From Cliona cf. orientalis (lineage: Eukaryota > Porifera > Demospongiae > Clionaida > Clionaidae): a stretch of 64,000 nucleotides of DNA. This document shows, piece by piece, positions 51,915 through 63,353 of this stretch. Where the stretch lies: contig OZ005706.1 of assembly GCA_963930775.1 (NCBI GenBank), positions 7,060,428 through 7,124,427 on the forward strand, written 5' to 3'. The notes below the pieces were generated by a model. The model had not been told where the DNA came from, did no database searches, and was given only the letters and a program-made list of their open reading frames with translations. Numbering within the stretch: the first letter of the stretch is position 1; each line of letters opens with the position of its first letter. The translations under genes and the position numbers were made by a program.

Positions 51915-52095
51915 TTATCGATCATCTACCTCAAACATTCGAAAGTCAGTCCTGAAAATCGAGTCTATTGTGTCAATATCACCAAGAGGTGTCGCTGCAA
52001 ATAAATAAAAACCACCCTCGATTAGTAGCCGCACTCCAGCAAGGCTGAAATTAATAGTAGCCAAGGCTAGTATTCGAATTAATACGGTATGTAAC

Positions 52096-52326
52096 TACCG
52101 TATAGCGACATGTTTCTGTGCGAGTTTTATTTATGCGAATTATGCAAGTCAAGCGGCGGTCGCATATATTTGTATCCGCGTAAGTATAATATTATCATCG
52201 TGCCATATGTTTGTAATGCATACAACGTTTAGACGCATAAATAAAAATCGCGTAAATTCTTCAATTGGCCCGTTTTGACCGATTCGCATAATATTTTCAC
52301 GCGCAGAAAAATGTACCTTTATGGTA
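52096..52326. mobile_element. CCGTA-family MITE just before the ankyrin exon of copy B
   Basis: Left TACCGTATAGCGACATG; right, inverted, TACCATAAAGGTACATT; TA borders. It ends 14 bp before the exon acceptor at 52340, so it now occupies the branch-point region. Confidence 0.75.
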
Positions 52327-52894
52327 TACTTCCATTACAGATGCCGGAAATGCTATCGAGTCACTTATTGCTATGTTATCCGCATCCATGGGTGCTAGAC
52401 TGGCTTTGGGCAGAGGTGATCAGGTGGGAGTGGGTCATGATGTAACTGGTGTGTCAACTGAACTACATCTAGCATCACGCAGGGGAGACTTGAAGAAAGT
52501 AAAAGAACTCGTTGAGGAGAAGAAGTTTGATCCACTACAGAAAGAAGGCCAGTTTGGAAAAAAATGCTCTTCACTACTCAGCTTACTTTGGACAGCTTGG
52601 AGTGCTGAAATATTTCATCGAAAAGACAATCAAGCATTCACACCTCTTCATTATGCAGCATCTGGTAAACATCTTGATATAGTGCGCTATCTGATTGCCG
52701 AGCAACAGGTGGATCCACTGTGTTGTACTGACACTGGTTCTACTCCACTACATCTAGCTTCTGTGGGTGGGGACATCAATGTCGTGAGATATCTAGTGAA
52801 TGAACTAAGCAAGTTTCTTCCACTCAAGGACATAGTCACTAGCAGAGATAAAGATGGAGCAGCTCCTATCCACATCGCAGCTGGCTCAGGTAAT

Positions 52895-53510
52895 CTAAGG
52901 ACTGGGTACGCGCACGCGCAAGCGGGATCACGTGCGCAATATACCTAGCAATACATTTAGTCACATGATCACGATCATGGCCATAGAGTAGCTGTATAAA
53001 GGCTGAAGGTTGCTGAGGCGGCGATGAAGACGCTTAGCTACGAAGATATCTCCGTTGCACAAAGCGAATAACGTCGATTTTAAGTCCTACTACCCGGGGG
53101 CAAGAAGAGCTGTTCAACGGGACGGGAGATATTCAGGTATATAGCCCTCCAAGATCGGTACATTTATCACACTTCGTGGTATTCTAGCTTAGTAGTATGA
53201 CAGATCGACTTGCCCCCGTGATATTTATTAGTTAGGCATATGAATATTATCTAAGGCCTGGAGAAACAGTCGTCCAGGCTGGTCTTCATCGCCGCCTTTG
53301 GCGATTTTATCTTCAGAATAGCCATTACTCATGACGTCACCAGGAGGTAAATAATTAGTGGGCGTGGCTATAAATTAGTTTGCGGTTAGAGAAATGGTTG
53401 CTCTACATTATGGTGCAACTTTCTTGTCCATATCATGTTGTCTTCTAGACACTAAACAAGCAAAGATACAGCTTAAAATCATGAGTCTGAATGGGTGTCC
53501 CAGTCCTTAG
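52895..53510. mobile_element. 616 bp insertion in the ankyrin exon of copy B
   Basis: Terminal inverted repeats CTAAGGACTGGG and CCCAGTCCTTAG. Flanks (CTCAGGTAAT before, CTGAGGGGAAT after) look like an imperfect 9-10 bp target duplication. Inside, GGCGGCGATGAAGAC and its complement form a second inverted pair. It is non-coding. Confidence 0.72.
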
Positions 53511-54414
53511 ACAACCTGAGGGGAATGGACATTTAGACTTAGTGAAGTTCTTCATCAATGACTTAAAGTGTGATCCAAATAATATCGCTCGACCTGTTGA
53601 GTACCAGGGTAGGACTACTGGAGGTGGAGGTAGAATTGCCCTTCATGATGCTGCCCAAGGAGGACATCTGCACATCGTCAAACACTTAGTAGAACAGTGT
53701 AACTGTAATCCATTGCACTTGGACAGTGAGAGAGTAACACCGCTGCACCTCGCAGCTCAATGTGGTCATATTGAGGTAGCGCTGTACCTCACCCTGGAGC
53801 AGCGCTGTGACCCACTGTGTGTGGCCGAGAATAACAACACTCCTCTTCATACTGCTGCCGCAGCTGGCCAACTTCAACTTGTTAGATTCTTCACTGAAGT
53901 GCTCCACTGTCCTCCTGACGTTAGAGGATGGAACAACATGACACCACTGGACATTGCACGTAGCCAAGGTCACCGCCATGTTGTACAGTATTTGGAATCC
54001 ATTAATCCTGGACTTAAGTGATTATTATTTTTTATAATAATAATACTGAATATTAAATGTAATAGTATTATAATTATAATATTGTATAATACAATGCCTT
54101 GTGTAAAGAATTCAATATAATATAGAAAGATGTACACATAATATCGTTTGCAAATAATAATATTATTGATTAATTTTTTTTGGCTATGAGTAGAGAAACT
54201 AATAATACAAAATTTGTGATAATTAATGACAAGCCATAGAATCTCAATAATAATCATTACAGCACACAATAATCAATTCTTAAGACAATAATTATTATGT
54301 TGTATTATTATGAATAATTGACATTATACATGTAGCTACACCTAGTTCAGGTCACATTTCACAGTCCTGATACTGGAGCCATTATAATATAATAATTATT
54401 ATTATTATTGCTGT

Positions 54415-54849
54415 TTACTTGGATGGTGTGTAGAATGCCAGTCCAAGAGCTGAAAGGATGGCAGTAGCAAACACAGCATAGCCAGCTCTGTACGTGAACT
54501 CCATAGTGAACCCTCGACCTGTGTCCCAGTACTGAAGGGGAGGGGGGAGAGAGAGAGAGAGAGAGAGAAAGAGGGAGGGAGGGAGGGAGGGAGGGAGGGA
54601 GGAAGGGGGGGGGGGGGAGAGAATAGAGGGGTTGGAGTGTAGGAAAGGGAGAGAAAAAGTGATATCCACATCACAAACAGTTTCTATACTCTCACCAGGT
54701 GCCTGAGTCCATTGATGCAGTGGTAGGTGAACGGTAGAACTTGCATGAAGTCCAGAGTGCGGGATTATGAACTAGGCTTTCAAATGTCTTGATGAACTCT
54801 TGGAAGTTGCCACCACTGATCAAGTGTTCGATGGAGACAATGGAAACAG
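54415..54849 (-). pseudogene. SDHC: SDHC 3' fragment (succinate dehydrogenase cytochrome b subunit)
   Basis: Two C-terminal exons remain: 54849-54696 and 54531-54415. They give HLISGGNFQEFIKTFESL, then FTYHCINGLRHL (the H-x2-NG-x-RHL signature of SDHC) and YWDTGRGFTMEFTYRAGYAV, with a final membrane helix ending FYTPSK. The two halves of the first exon are in different frames, implying a one-base indel near 54750-54765. No upstream exons (signal, SxRPLSPHL motif) are found. It looks like a decayed duplicate; the functional gene would be elsewhere. Confidence 0.8.
54541..54617. repeat. GA/GGGA microsatellite with G run
   Basis: (GA)n, (GGGA)n and a G run in the intron of the SDHC fragment. 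A C run and CA repeats follow at about 55030-55057. Confidence 0.85.
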
Positions 54850-55195
54850 CTGCAGTACAGGAGAGGGGAAACAAACAGGCATAAATTCAGTACATGCAAT
54901 ATCCAGTAATTATTTTATTTTCTTACCATCATTAAGTGTGAATAACAAGATACAAAGCCCACAAACACACATGTACACACACACACATACACAGTTAGAT
55001 GCAATCATACAGCGTCACATATGTATACACCACCCCCCCCCCCCCCACACACACACAGAGACACCTCACCTGGAGCTGATGATAGGATGGTTTTTCGCGA
55101 CTGAAATCATAAATCATTTTCATCTTAAAGTTTCTGTGATCTCCAAATAATGATCATGAAATTGTAACAATAATTATGATTGATTAATTTTACAT

Positions 55196-55355
55196 CTCCT
55201 TGTGTATCGACTCCAGTACCTTTAGCTCCATTACCTAAAAGCAATAATTACAAATTCTCTTGGAAATATTTTGCAAATCTGAAGAAATTTTTATTGAGTC
55301 CTCGTTTAGAGGTCATGACCCCTCTAGTGAGAAAGCCTCGGAAAAGACCTGTCAT
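55196..55355 (-). pseudogene. MRPL41: MRPL41 5' fragment
   Basis: Exon 1 is recognisable from ATG at 55355 (MTGLFRGFLTRGVMTSKRG) with a 9 bp deletion relative to 27427, and an altered donor end (GAGTCC in place of CCC). The second small exon follows near 55196-55230 (GAKGTG). No further exons are present; sequence to the left joins the SDHC fragment region. Confidence 0.75.
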
Positions 55356-55454
55356 CACCTACACGATTGAGGTAAAATCTCCTTCATGGAACAAAGGGAA
55401 ATGTTATGCCAGGCAACTATCTATGAAAAGGGTTGCCAAAGTTACTAGCATCCG

Positions 55455-55612
55455 GTGTCATATGAAAATAGGGACCCCCCAAATTGGATTTTCATAGAAA
55501 AATGGGCCTGGACCCGGGTCCCTATTTTCATAATATTTTAGGGACTCCTGGGTCCCCATTTTCATAGGATTTTGGGGACCCTCTTATGAAAATGGGGACC
55601 CCCAGTGCAGTA
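55455..55612. repeat. GGGGACCC-rich repeat, copy 2
   Basis: Repeated GGGTCCC(C/T)ATTTTCATA and TTTTGGGGACCC words, as at 41587-41705. These units may be nested hairpins. Confidence 0.6.
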
Positions 55613-55713
55613 TATTTATAGGCATGCACATTGACTAGGACACAGCCTGCATGGTACATTAATTAGACAAGGCTAGGTATCCATTGGCTAATTTTGACTG
55701 TCATGCACAGGTT

Positions 55714-55771
55714 TAGTCTCGTAGCCCAGCCCCCTTAAACGCACGCGAAAAGGGGCTGGGTCACGAGACTA
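55714..55771. repeat. 58 bp TAGTCTCG hairpin with 9 bp direct repeats
   Basis: Arms TAGTCTCGTAGCCCAGCCCC and GGGGCTGGGTCACGAGACTA. Flanks GCACAGGTT (55705-55713) and GCACGGGTT (55772-55780) match at 8 of 9. Confidence 0.82.
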
Positions 55772-56182
55772 GCACGGGTTGTGGTTACTTGCTAGAACTT
55801 GAACTGAATGAATGATGACTCCACTTTTAATTTAATCTGCATGTGTTTCTAGCTAGCTACTCTGCCAACAAGCAGTAGCTACAGTACAAGCCCAACTAAA
55901 TTTTATACACAAGAGCTATACTCTTAGCTGAGCTGGCACAGTCATGATCATAAACTTCAAAAAAATCTTCAATCTCTTGAAGAGTAGCCTGATTGGGAGT
56001 CTGCATTATGGTCTGGCCAGCTAGACCCTTGTTCCCTCTCCAGATTATTAGTTTGAGTTTTATAATCAACCTGGTCCTCAGCATAGTGAATAAGAGAGGT
56101 GAGAGTGGGTCTAGTTAGCCAGACTACGTCTGCATGCAACTGCAAAGCACTGACGACTTTTACCAAAAGATCGCTTGCTTAA

Positions 56183-57197
56183 GGTACCATTTAATTGCGT
56201 GGGCGTGAGCGTCAGGAATGGCTAATTCAATTAGCGAATCGTGAAGGGGCGTGGCCGAAGAGGCCATACGAGTGCTTTTGGTCGAAGGTGGGCGTGTCCA
56301 GAATCGGCCAGGGATGATTATGCGCGTGTAATTAGCGACCGGAAGTGGCCCCTGAAGAAAAGGCCGGTAATTGCCCACATCAAAGCAAGATCAAAGCATT
56401 CTTGCTTAACTATTAACCGCAACGACTTAAAAAAAAAAAAAAAAAAAAAAAAAGCCTTATTAGGCCTAATTAAGCATGTGGGCGTGTTCCTGGCACTGTG
56501 TGGAGTGTGTGCGTGTGCGTTAATGCAGGTTTTATTGCTTCCGATTGGGCGTGGCTTCACGGGCCAGTGCTTGGATATCGGCGCCTGGGACTTGGCCTCG
56601 GCGATAGGTGGGCGTGTCCCGGAAGCGGTGGTGACCTTTGAACCCCGCGAGGAGGCTTTGGGGGCGTGGCAGGAGGTCAAAGGTGAGGCCATGTCAGTTA
56701 ATGAGGCACTGTACGCCGGTGCGATCGAGGGGCCCGTACGGCTGGACGGAAGCTGACGATGGTTTGAAGCGGATGTGGTTGCGATGACGTGTTGTTACTC
56801 CGCCCACACAGGAAATGAGGTGAGCTCTTGTGTGGGCGGTGTGGCAGAACGGCCTCCAAGTGTTTGTGTGTGTTTTGGCCTTGAGGAAGCTGTGTGTTTT
56901 AATTGGGATTGATTGTGGGCTTCCGGTGGACATCCGGTGGTTAGTAGGCACTTGATTGAGAATGGTGGTCCTTGGGCAACAGGGTGGGGCTGTTTTGGGC
57001 GTGGCCTGGCCCCTCCCTTCCGGCTCGGCTTCCGGTCCATGGAGGATATTAAATGAACACTTCCGGCTCTAGCAGCCACACCCCTGAGACCTGTGCAATT
57101 AAAAGGGCGTGGTTACACAACATGCACCTCACTAATGACTTTGATGTGGTTTAGGTGTCATATCCCCCACCTCACGCCCACGCAATTTAATGGTACC
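56183..57197. mobile_element. TTAA-target element, copy E6 (complete, 1015 bp)
   Basis: TTAA at 56179-56182 and 57198-57201. Perfectly matched ends GGTACCATTTAATTGCGTGG and, inverted, CCACGCAATTTAATGGTACC (one-base length difference inside). A 171-codon ORF spans it on the plus strand but crosses a variable A run and is broken elsewhere, so I do not call a gene. Confidence 0.9.
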
Positions 57198-58762
57198 TTA
57201 ATCATGCTTAATCGATACTTCCATCGTGTACAGCCTTTTATACAAGTTAGTCATACTGTTTCTAGCAAGAAACTAACCTCTCCTAACAATAATATTATGA
57301 GATCTGCTGACCCCAGTAAACTCATGGCAACCACTGATTCTTCTAAGGCCATACCAATTTGAATATAATATGTTTCTCGGACAGGCATGCCATCAAAAGA
57401 GACCCGGGTGGCAGGCAAAAAAAAAAAAAAAAAAAATCTGAATCTGATTATTATCAATGCAAAGTTCAAGCAAAACCACAATACAGTGACATAAAATTAA
57501 TATAAAAGCCACATGTCCGTTAACAAAGCCCCAAAATTAATTAATTTTCGTCGATTACGTAGGACAGTATACTTATGCGCATGCGCCATGTCGATATACA
57601 GCGTTTATTATTGCCAACACTTGACCACACCCTTTTTTTTTTTTTTTTTTTGGAATTCAGCAAAATGTGACCCGGCCGGATCCGAGAAACATATATTCAA
57701 ATTGGTATGGCCTAACGAACATCGACTTGAATTCAGTGACACGGGGGTCCCCAAATTTATGACACTGGGTCTCATTCCCAGACCCCATTCGACCAGGTTT
57801 ACGTGCGTGCGTGCAATGGTGCAATCGCTAGTTTACATGTTACATAGTTCTGAGTGTGTGCATGATTAGTACTACTGATCAGTTGACACAGAACATAAAT
57901 GGCTCAAGGAATCGATGATCTTCTCTCCAAGGTTGACGACACAAGTTTTGGTGAGTATCACGAAAGCCCGGACCCTATGCATGCTATACCGCTATACTGA
58001 GCTAGATTGCAGGGAAGTAGCTAGAGAATGATTTTTCAGGAGATATCAGATGTATAGTCAAATACTTCAGTATTTCAGATTCTCTAGTTTTTTTTTAATA
58101 TTTCCCTGCTTGTTGATAAAAAAAATAGGGGAAAAGGATTGGAATGTGGTGTTTGAAGAGTGCAGTCCACTAGCCTCCAGGTGGCAGCAGCTCAGTGCCT
58201 ACCTTGGTCTCCAGCTATCGATTATCGATCGCATAAAGAGTGATTTCCCCAAAGATTGCCTTGGCTGTTGGAGCGAGGCTCTCAAGGAGTGGATCAAGAT
58301 GAATTACGACATACAGAGATACAGCAAACCATCATGGAAGACACTACTCAGAGCCATCGCAAAGATTGATAAGCTGAACTTCAGAAGACTGGCAACTGAG
58401 CATCAAGTTACAGGTATATACCACAAGGGTGAAAAACAGGTAGCAAAAGTGCCCACAGCCGGAAATTTGACTCTCTGAGAGCGTTTCTGATGCATTCTGG
58501 CAGCAGTTTTGGGACTGATTTAGTAGCAATTTTATATACTCGAGCACTCTTTTGCAAACGTCTAGAATTATGACAGAACTATGTTGCTATAATTTTGTAG
58601 TATGGGCATGTGATAAAAATTAATGGGGGGGGGGGGGGGAGAGGGGGGCTCAGCCCCCCTTGTTTCCAAAGTGGGGAGGCTGAAGCCCCTATATACCCCC
58701 TATTCTCCGCCCCTGAACTAGCTACAGAGGAATCATGCACATGTAGCTACATCCGGCGGAAT

Positions 58763-58941
58763 GCATGACGCGTGCAGGGCGTAGTCAATAATTGAATGTT
58801 GTGCCCCGTTGACCAAAAACATCAATAATTTAATGTTGCACCCCTGAATGTTGCGCCCCGTTGACCAAAAACATCATATTGATGTTTTTGGTCAACGGGG
58901 CGCAACATTCAATTATTGACTATGCCCTGCACGCGTCATGC
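58763..58941. mobile_element. Foldback element in copy C intron
   Basis: GCATGACGCGTGCAGGGCGT at the left and its complement at the right, with arms continuing through TCAATAATTGAATGTTG and GCCCCGTTGACCAAAAACAT. The left arm contains a tandem repeat of the inner segment. About 179 bp. Confidence 0.85.
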
Positions 58942-60397
58942 TGGGACATGCTGGATGTGCACAATTCCCCAGATCCTCTCTCTCCCTGGGTGCGTAGGGC
59001 ACGAGACTACTACAGAAATGCTAGATAATTTCATTATCATTAATTTTGATTATATAGCATCTGCTGAAATGCAGCTGAAGGAACTATGCCCAATCCTAGG
59101 GCCCGAATCCAGTGGACTAAGTGAGTTTATTCATGGTTTAGTGATATCACATCATAATAACTTGATAACAAAAATCAAATAGGTGCAGCTATATATGTAC
59201 CAGAATCATCCACGATTATGTCTGATTCCAATGCACCCATGCTTACCCTTGAACATAAAGGGAGGGTGTGCTCCGAGTCACAAAGCATGATGTATAAATT
59301 CCAAGAGCTTTTCACAGCAACGAGAAAATCACTGTGGGAGGAGAAGGTTTCTGTTAAGGATCTAGTTCATCATCTGGAATGCCTGGGATCTGTCAAGCCA
59401 GCGTACAAGGACATAGGTCAAAGTCCACTGCGATGCCACCTACCCGCACTAACTAACGCCAAGAGTGTTGATGATGTCATGTCTGTTGTCAAGGATTACT
59501 CCCCATTTTTTAACTATCGTATGTTGGAACATAATATTATCATCAACGAGTTTAGCAACGAACAAACCAGAGAGAAACTGATTGAGTACAAGAAAGACTT
59601 CGCCAAGTATGCCAAATGCTGTGTCATCGAGTGTCCATCAGAAGTTAGTAAAATGAGTGAAGGGGGGTATTCCAATATGTTTGTGACACTGGACGATTCA
59701 TTTGACAATTGCACTGTTAGTCACCTGAACATATTTATCAACGATCTACGTAATACTCTGAAGATATCATCGCATGTGCACCTCAAACTGTGTCGCATCT
59801 GCCCTGGAAGTGTGATACTCATCTTTCAACTGCCAACCTCTATCCAGCACACAATTTTTAAGACTCCTCTCTCTGAGGAACAAGAAAGGGCTTTGGCTGG
59901 TTTAGGTGTTGTGAAGCTCTTCTGTGGTACCTACCATTTCAATAGAAAGGAGAACACGGTGAGCTCATGATGATTATACACACGTAGGATTCTCCCCCTG
60001 CCCACAAGTACGGTGGGTAGGTGCGTTTTGTGTTGAGCTTATATCGAAGAAATTGGGCTGAAAGAGTCTGGGGAGAGCACTGATATCGTGTGACAATGTC
60101 ATATTATTTTATTACTGTGAATGTCTCTCCTATATCACAGGAGGTCAAAGGAGCCAGACCTACTGATTCTGATGAAGATCCTAAATCTGCCAATAGTGAG
60201 TGAGCTTCAATACAAATGTAGCTATGCAATTTACACCCCGGATAAGTGTCCATGCAGGCTGAGTTATGTTTAAGCACCCATCAGTGCTTACCTGGAATGC
60301 TACAGTAGCCATAATAATAATAAGAGCTCACATGACTGGATAAGTCTACATATACCTTTACCTGTAAGATCTTATCCCTAGCCTATGCAGTGATTGA

Positions 60398-60982
60398 GCA
60401 TATTGATTTTTACCCCGCGTGCATGCACAAGGGGTAAAGCAATCTGTTTGTCTAGCTGTTGTTATTATTGTTGTCATTGGCACGAAGATCTTGTGTTCTA
60501 GGCACATGTGAATGCTGTAAGCACAACCAATCTGAGTAGATATCGGTGAAAAACTGTTTTGTACGTGCTTCGAATTGCTCAAAAAGGCTTACTAGTGCTA
60601 CAAATTGTGCATTTTCTGTTCAGCAGGCCTGTGGTTTATTGACCACACCCACTCTTTTAGTATGTTGTGTATGCTCAAGCTCAATGTTGGAAATGGTCGT
60701 CAAGTCATAAAACAGCTATGCCGCAGAGTGTTGTAATACCGTAGATCTGGAAATTTTCGTGTACAGAAACGTTCGTATGATAAATTTTCGTGTAAAAATA
60801 TTTTCGTAGGAATGACCCCTTACCGCATTAGCGTTAATAGTGCATACTAATTTTCGTAAGATTAATTTTCGTAGCCGCCACCGACTACGAAAATATTTTT
60901 ACAACGAAAATTTCCAGATTTACGGTACTACACTACAGTGGCTACAAAGCGCGCTGGGTATGTGCTCTACAAAGCTCTAGTT
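60398..60982. mobile_element. Inverted homologue of the 51141-51535 interior
   Basis: Reverse-complement match to the interior of the TGGCCTGTCA element (shared words TAAGCACAACCAATC, GATATCGGTGAAAAACTG). The GGTCCCCC ends are absent. A CCGTA-family MITE is nested in it. Confidence 0.72.
60739..60925. mobile_element. CCGTA-family MITE with proven TA duplication
   Basis: Ends CCGTAGATCTGGAAATTTTC and GAAAATTTCCAGATTTACGG; TA at 60737-60738 and 60926-60927. The paralogous sequence at 51190-51215 (inverted) reads GTTGCAGTACTAC and lacks it. Confidence 0.92.
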
Positions 60983-62305
60983 ATAATATTTAACAAGCTT
61001 CCAAATTTGTGCATCCCTCTATCACCGTGTATTCAATTAATTTTTCTATATTAACCTATATCATTATAGGTGATGCTAAGAAGTTGTCATTGATGGTTGC
61101 TGGACTGGCCGTGGGCAAACCTGCATCCATCCGGAGTGCTGACTCAGCAGTAGGGAAGAGCAGTGGGTACCAGAGCAGTGTTATCACTGGCTCTACACCT
61201 GGAGTGACAGAGTTCAGTGAGGTGAGTCAAATCACTGACTGCTACTGGTCTGGGCTGTTCTAATGTCCCCATATTCCATTCCCAGGATCCGGTGGACAGA
61301 GAATTAGATGATCTTGAAATGGGAATGGGACATGGTGTAGCTGGTGTATCAACAGAAAATGAACTACATCTAGCATCAGGCAGTGGTGACTTGAAGAAAG
61401 TAAAAGAATTCATTGAGAAGAAGCAATTTGATCCACTACAGAAAGAAGGCCAGTTAGGAGCGAATGCTCTTCATTACTCAGCTTGGTTTGGACAGCTTGG
61501 AGTGCTGAGATATTTCATCGAAGAAAAGGGATGTCCTCCAGCAAGTCAAGACAATTGAGCATGGACACCTCTTCATTATGCAGCTCTCAACAAACATCTT
61601 GATCTAGTCCACTATCTGGTTGCCGAGCAACAGATGGATCCACTGTGTTATGCTGATGATGGCACTACTCCACTACATGCTGCTTCTCAGGCTGGGGACA
61701 TTAATGTCGTGAGATATCTAGTGAATGAACTAAGCAAGTATCTTCCACTCAAGGACATAGTCACTAGCAGAGGCAAAGACGGACGACCTCCTATCCACTT
61801 TGCTGCCTTACGTGGACATTTAGCGATCATCAAATATTTCATCGCTGAATTAAACTGTGACCCTAACATTGCTACACCTGTTGAGTACCAGGGTAGGACT
61901 ACTAAAGGAGGTGGAGGTAGAATTGCCCTTCATGAAGCTGCCCAACGAGGACATCTGCACATCATCAAATACTTAGTAGAACAGTGTAACTGCAATCCAT
62001 CACACTTGGACAGTAAGGGAGTAACACCACTGCACCTTGCAGCTCAGTGTGGTCATGTTGAGGTAGTGCAGTACCTCACCCTGGAGCAGCACTGTGACCC
62101 ACTGTGTACTAACAAGGAAAACAACACTCCTCTTCATGTAGCTGCCTTACAAGGCCACCTTCAACTGGTTAGATTCTTCGTTGATGTGCTCCACTGTCCT
62201 CCTGACGTTAGAGGAATGCGCAACATGACACCACTAGAGAAAGCACGTAGCCAAGGTCACCACGATGTTGTACAATATTTAGAGTCCATTCATATCCTTA
62301 AATAA

Positions 62306-62733
62306 TTTGCATTTTGTGTTCATCACTATACATTGTGTATACATCTCGATTGAGACTTTTATTGCTATTCATTGCCTGTTTTTATAATGATTATAATTAT
62401 TTTTGAGACAAAACATGCATGTTACCACAAGTTAATAGTCACTGGCTTATATTACTACATGCATTATTACGCACATTAATTATTTTTGATAGTGTATGTT
62501 GCAGCATATTCTTTTTATAGAAGCCGCAGGATTGACACAATAATAATACAGAAAGTCAGTGCTAGCTCCATCTCACAATAATAGCATTAATTATTATTAT
62601 TATTACAGTAACTGCACACAATAATTAAAATTAGTTAATAATATTATTATTATCAATAACTGACACAATTACTATTATTAGACCTACGTCAGGTCACATT
62701 CTACAATCCTGATACTGGATACATGCTGTTTAC
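62306..62733. other. SDHC 3' flank remnant and AT-rich gap
   Basis: Mostly (TTA)n-like sequence. 62690-62733 matches the DNA just beyond the SDHC fragment stop (CAGGTCACATT, CCTGATACTGGA, TGCTGTTTAC at 54345-54417). It then switches abruptly to the ODF3 exon at 62734. Confidence 0.7.
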
Positions 62734-63353
62734 TACACTCTTCCAACTCTTCTTGGCAGTAAGGTACCTAACAAAGCCTCCTCAGCCTCCTACTCCATGG
62801 CTGCTCGAGCCTACACTGGTAGCTTCTCTGAGGACCTAGCCAAGACCCCAGGGCCTGGGAGGTACAATGCTGTGACAAATGACACTTACACAAGGAAATC
62901 ACCAGCTTACTCCATACTGGGAAGAAGCTACATGCCAGGAGGTATAATAATAAATGATTATTTATTTTCTCAACAATATTGGTGTCGTTAGAAGCAGTGC
63001 TGTGCTCTTCTGAATGTACATAAATTGACAATTTTTGGACTGTAATTGGTGAACAATTTTCTAGGTGATAATGACTATAAAATTTAATGCACAAAACATG
63101 CTTTTACTCATGCTTCAGTTGTACTTAAAGATGTCATTTCGTCCAGCAATATCCACGTATAATTAAAAATAGATTTCTGAAGCCATTAGCTACTAATTTT
63201 TCTGCTACTCCATAGATTCCACCAAGAAGCCAGGTCCCGGAGCCTACAGCCCGGAGAAGGTCCATGTGAACAAGCCATCACCTCCAAAGTTCTCCCTGGG
63301 GATAAGGCACTCCGAATACGTGACCCCTCTCATTCTCGAGGTTGGGGAATGAT
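62734..63353 (+). pseudogene. ODF3: ODF3-like 3' fragment (last two exons)
   Basis: Matches 25970-26609. The exon starts mid-way at TACACTCTTCCAACTC, encodes SMAARAYTGSFSEDLAKTPG, the SHIPPO core PGPGRYNAV and SPAYSILGRSYMPGG, then a second exon with KPGPGAYSPEKVHVNKPSPP and the stop at about 63351. Reading frames are preserved, but exons 1-4 and the promoter are missing, so it is a truncated duplicate. Confidence 0.88.

Larger units (their letters stand above)
48819..54021 (+). pseudogene. Death-domain / ankyrin copy B (disrupted)
   Basis: Exon 1 (48819) and the death-domain exon (about 48993-49276) are intact (DDWNVVFAECSSLASKWQQL). Exon 4 is frameshifted and then split by a TA-target MITE (49619-49846). 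The rest of the SVDDVM...FFN region is missing. The ankyrin exon starts at 52341 (ATGCCGG after TTACAG). It carries a compensated pair of indels around 52559-52625 and a ~616 bp insertion (52895-53510) within an ankyrin repeat, then continues to the stop at 54021 with RIALHDAAQGGHLHIVKHLV and similar repeats. It therefore cannot make the full protein. Fragments could still be expressed. Confidence 0.85.
57899..62305 (+). pseudogene. Death-domain / ankyrin copy C (one nonsense codon)
   Basis: Exons: 57899-57950, about 58129-58412, 59057-59120, 59181-59957, 60141-60196, 61070-61220 and 61287-62305. The death domain (KDWNVVFEECSPLASRWQQL), the middle region (SVDDVMSVVKDYSPFFNYRM) and the ankyrin exon are all preserved and in frame. 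At 61556 the codon after ASQDN is TGA where gene A has GGA. Reading continues open behind it through TPLHYAALNKHLDLVHYLVA to the stop at 62305. So it encodes either a truncated protein with two ankyrin repeats or is a very young pseudogene; sequencing error is possible. Confidence 0.8.

Noticed and set aside
56241-56756. 171-residue protein in E6 and its relatives in other E copies
   Set aside because: The frame crosses a variable A run. It is split differently in every copy, codes on both strands are equally open because of GC content, and no domain is recognisable.
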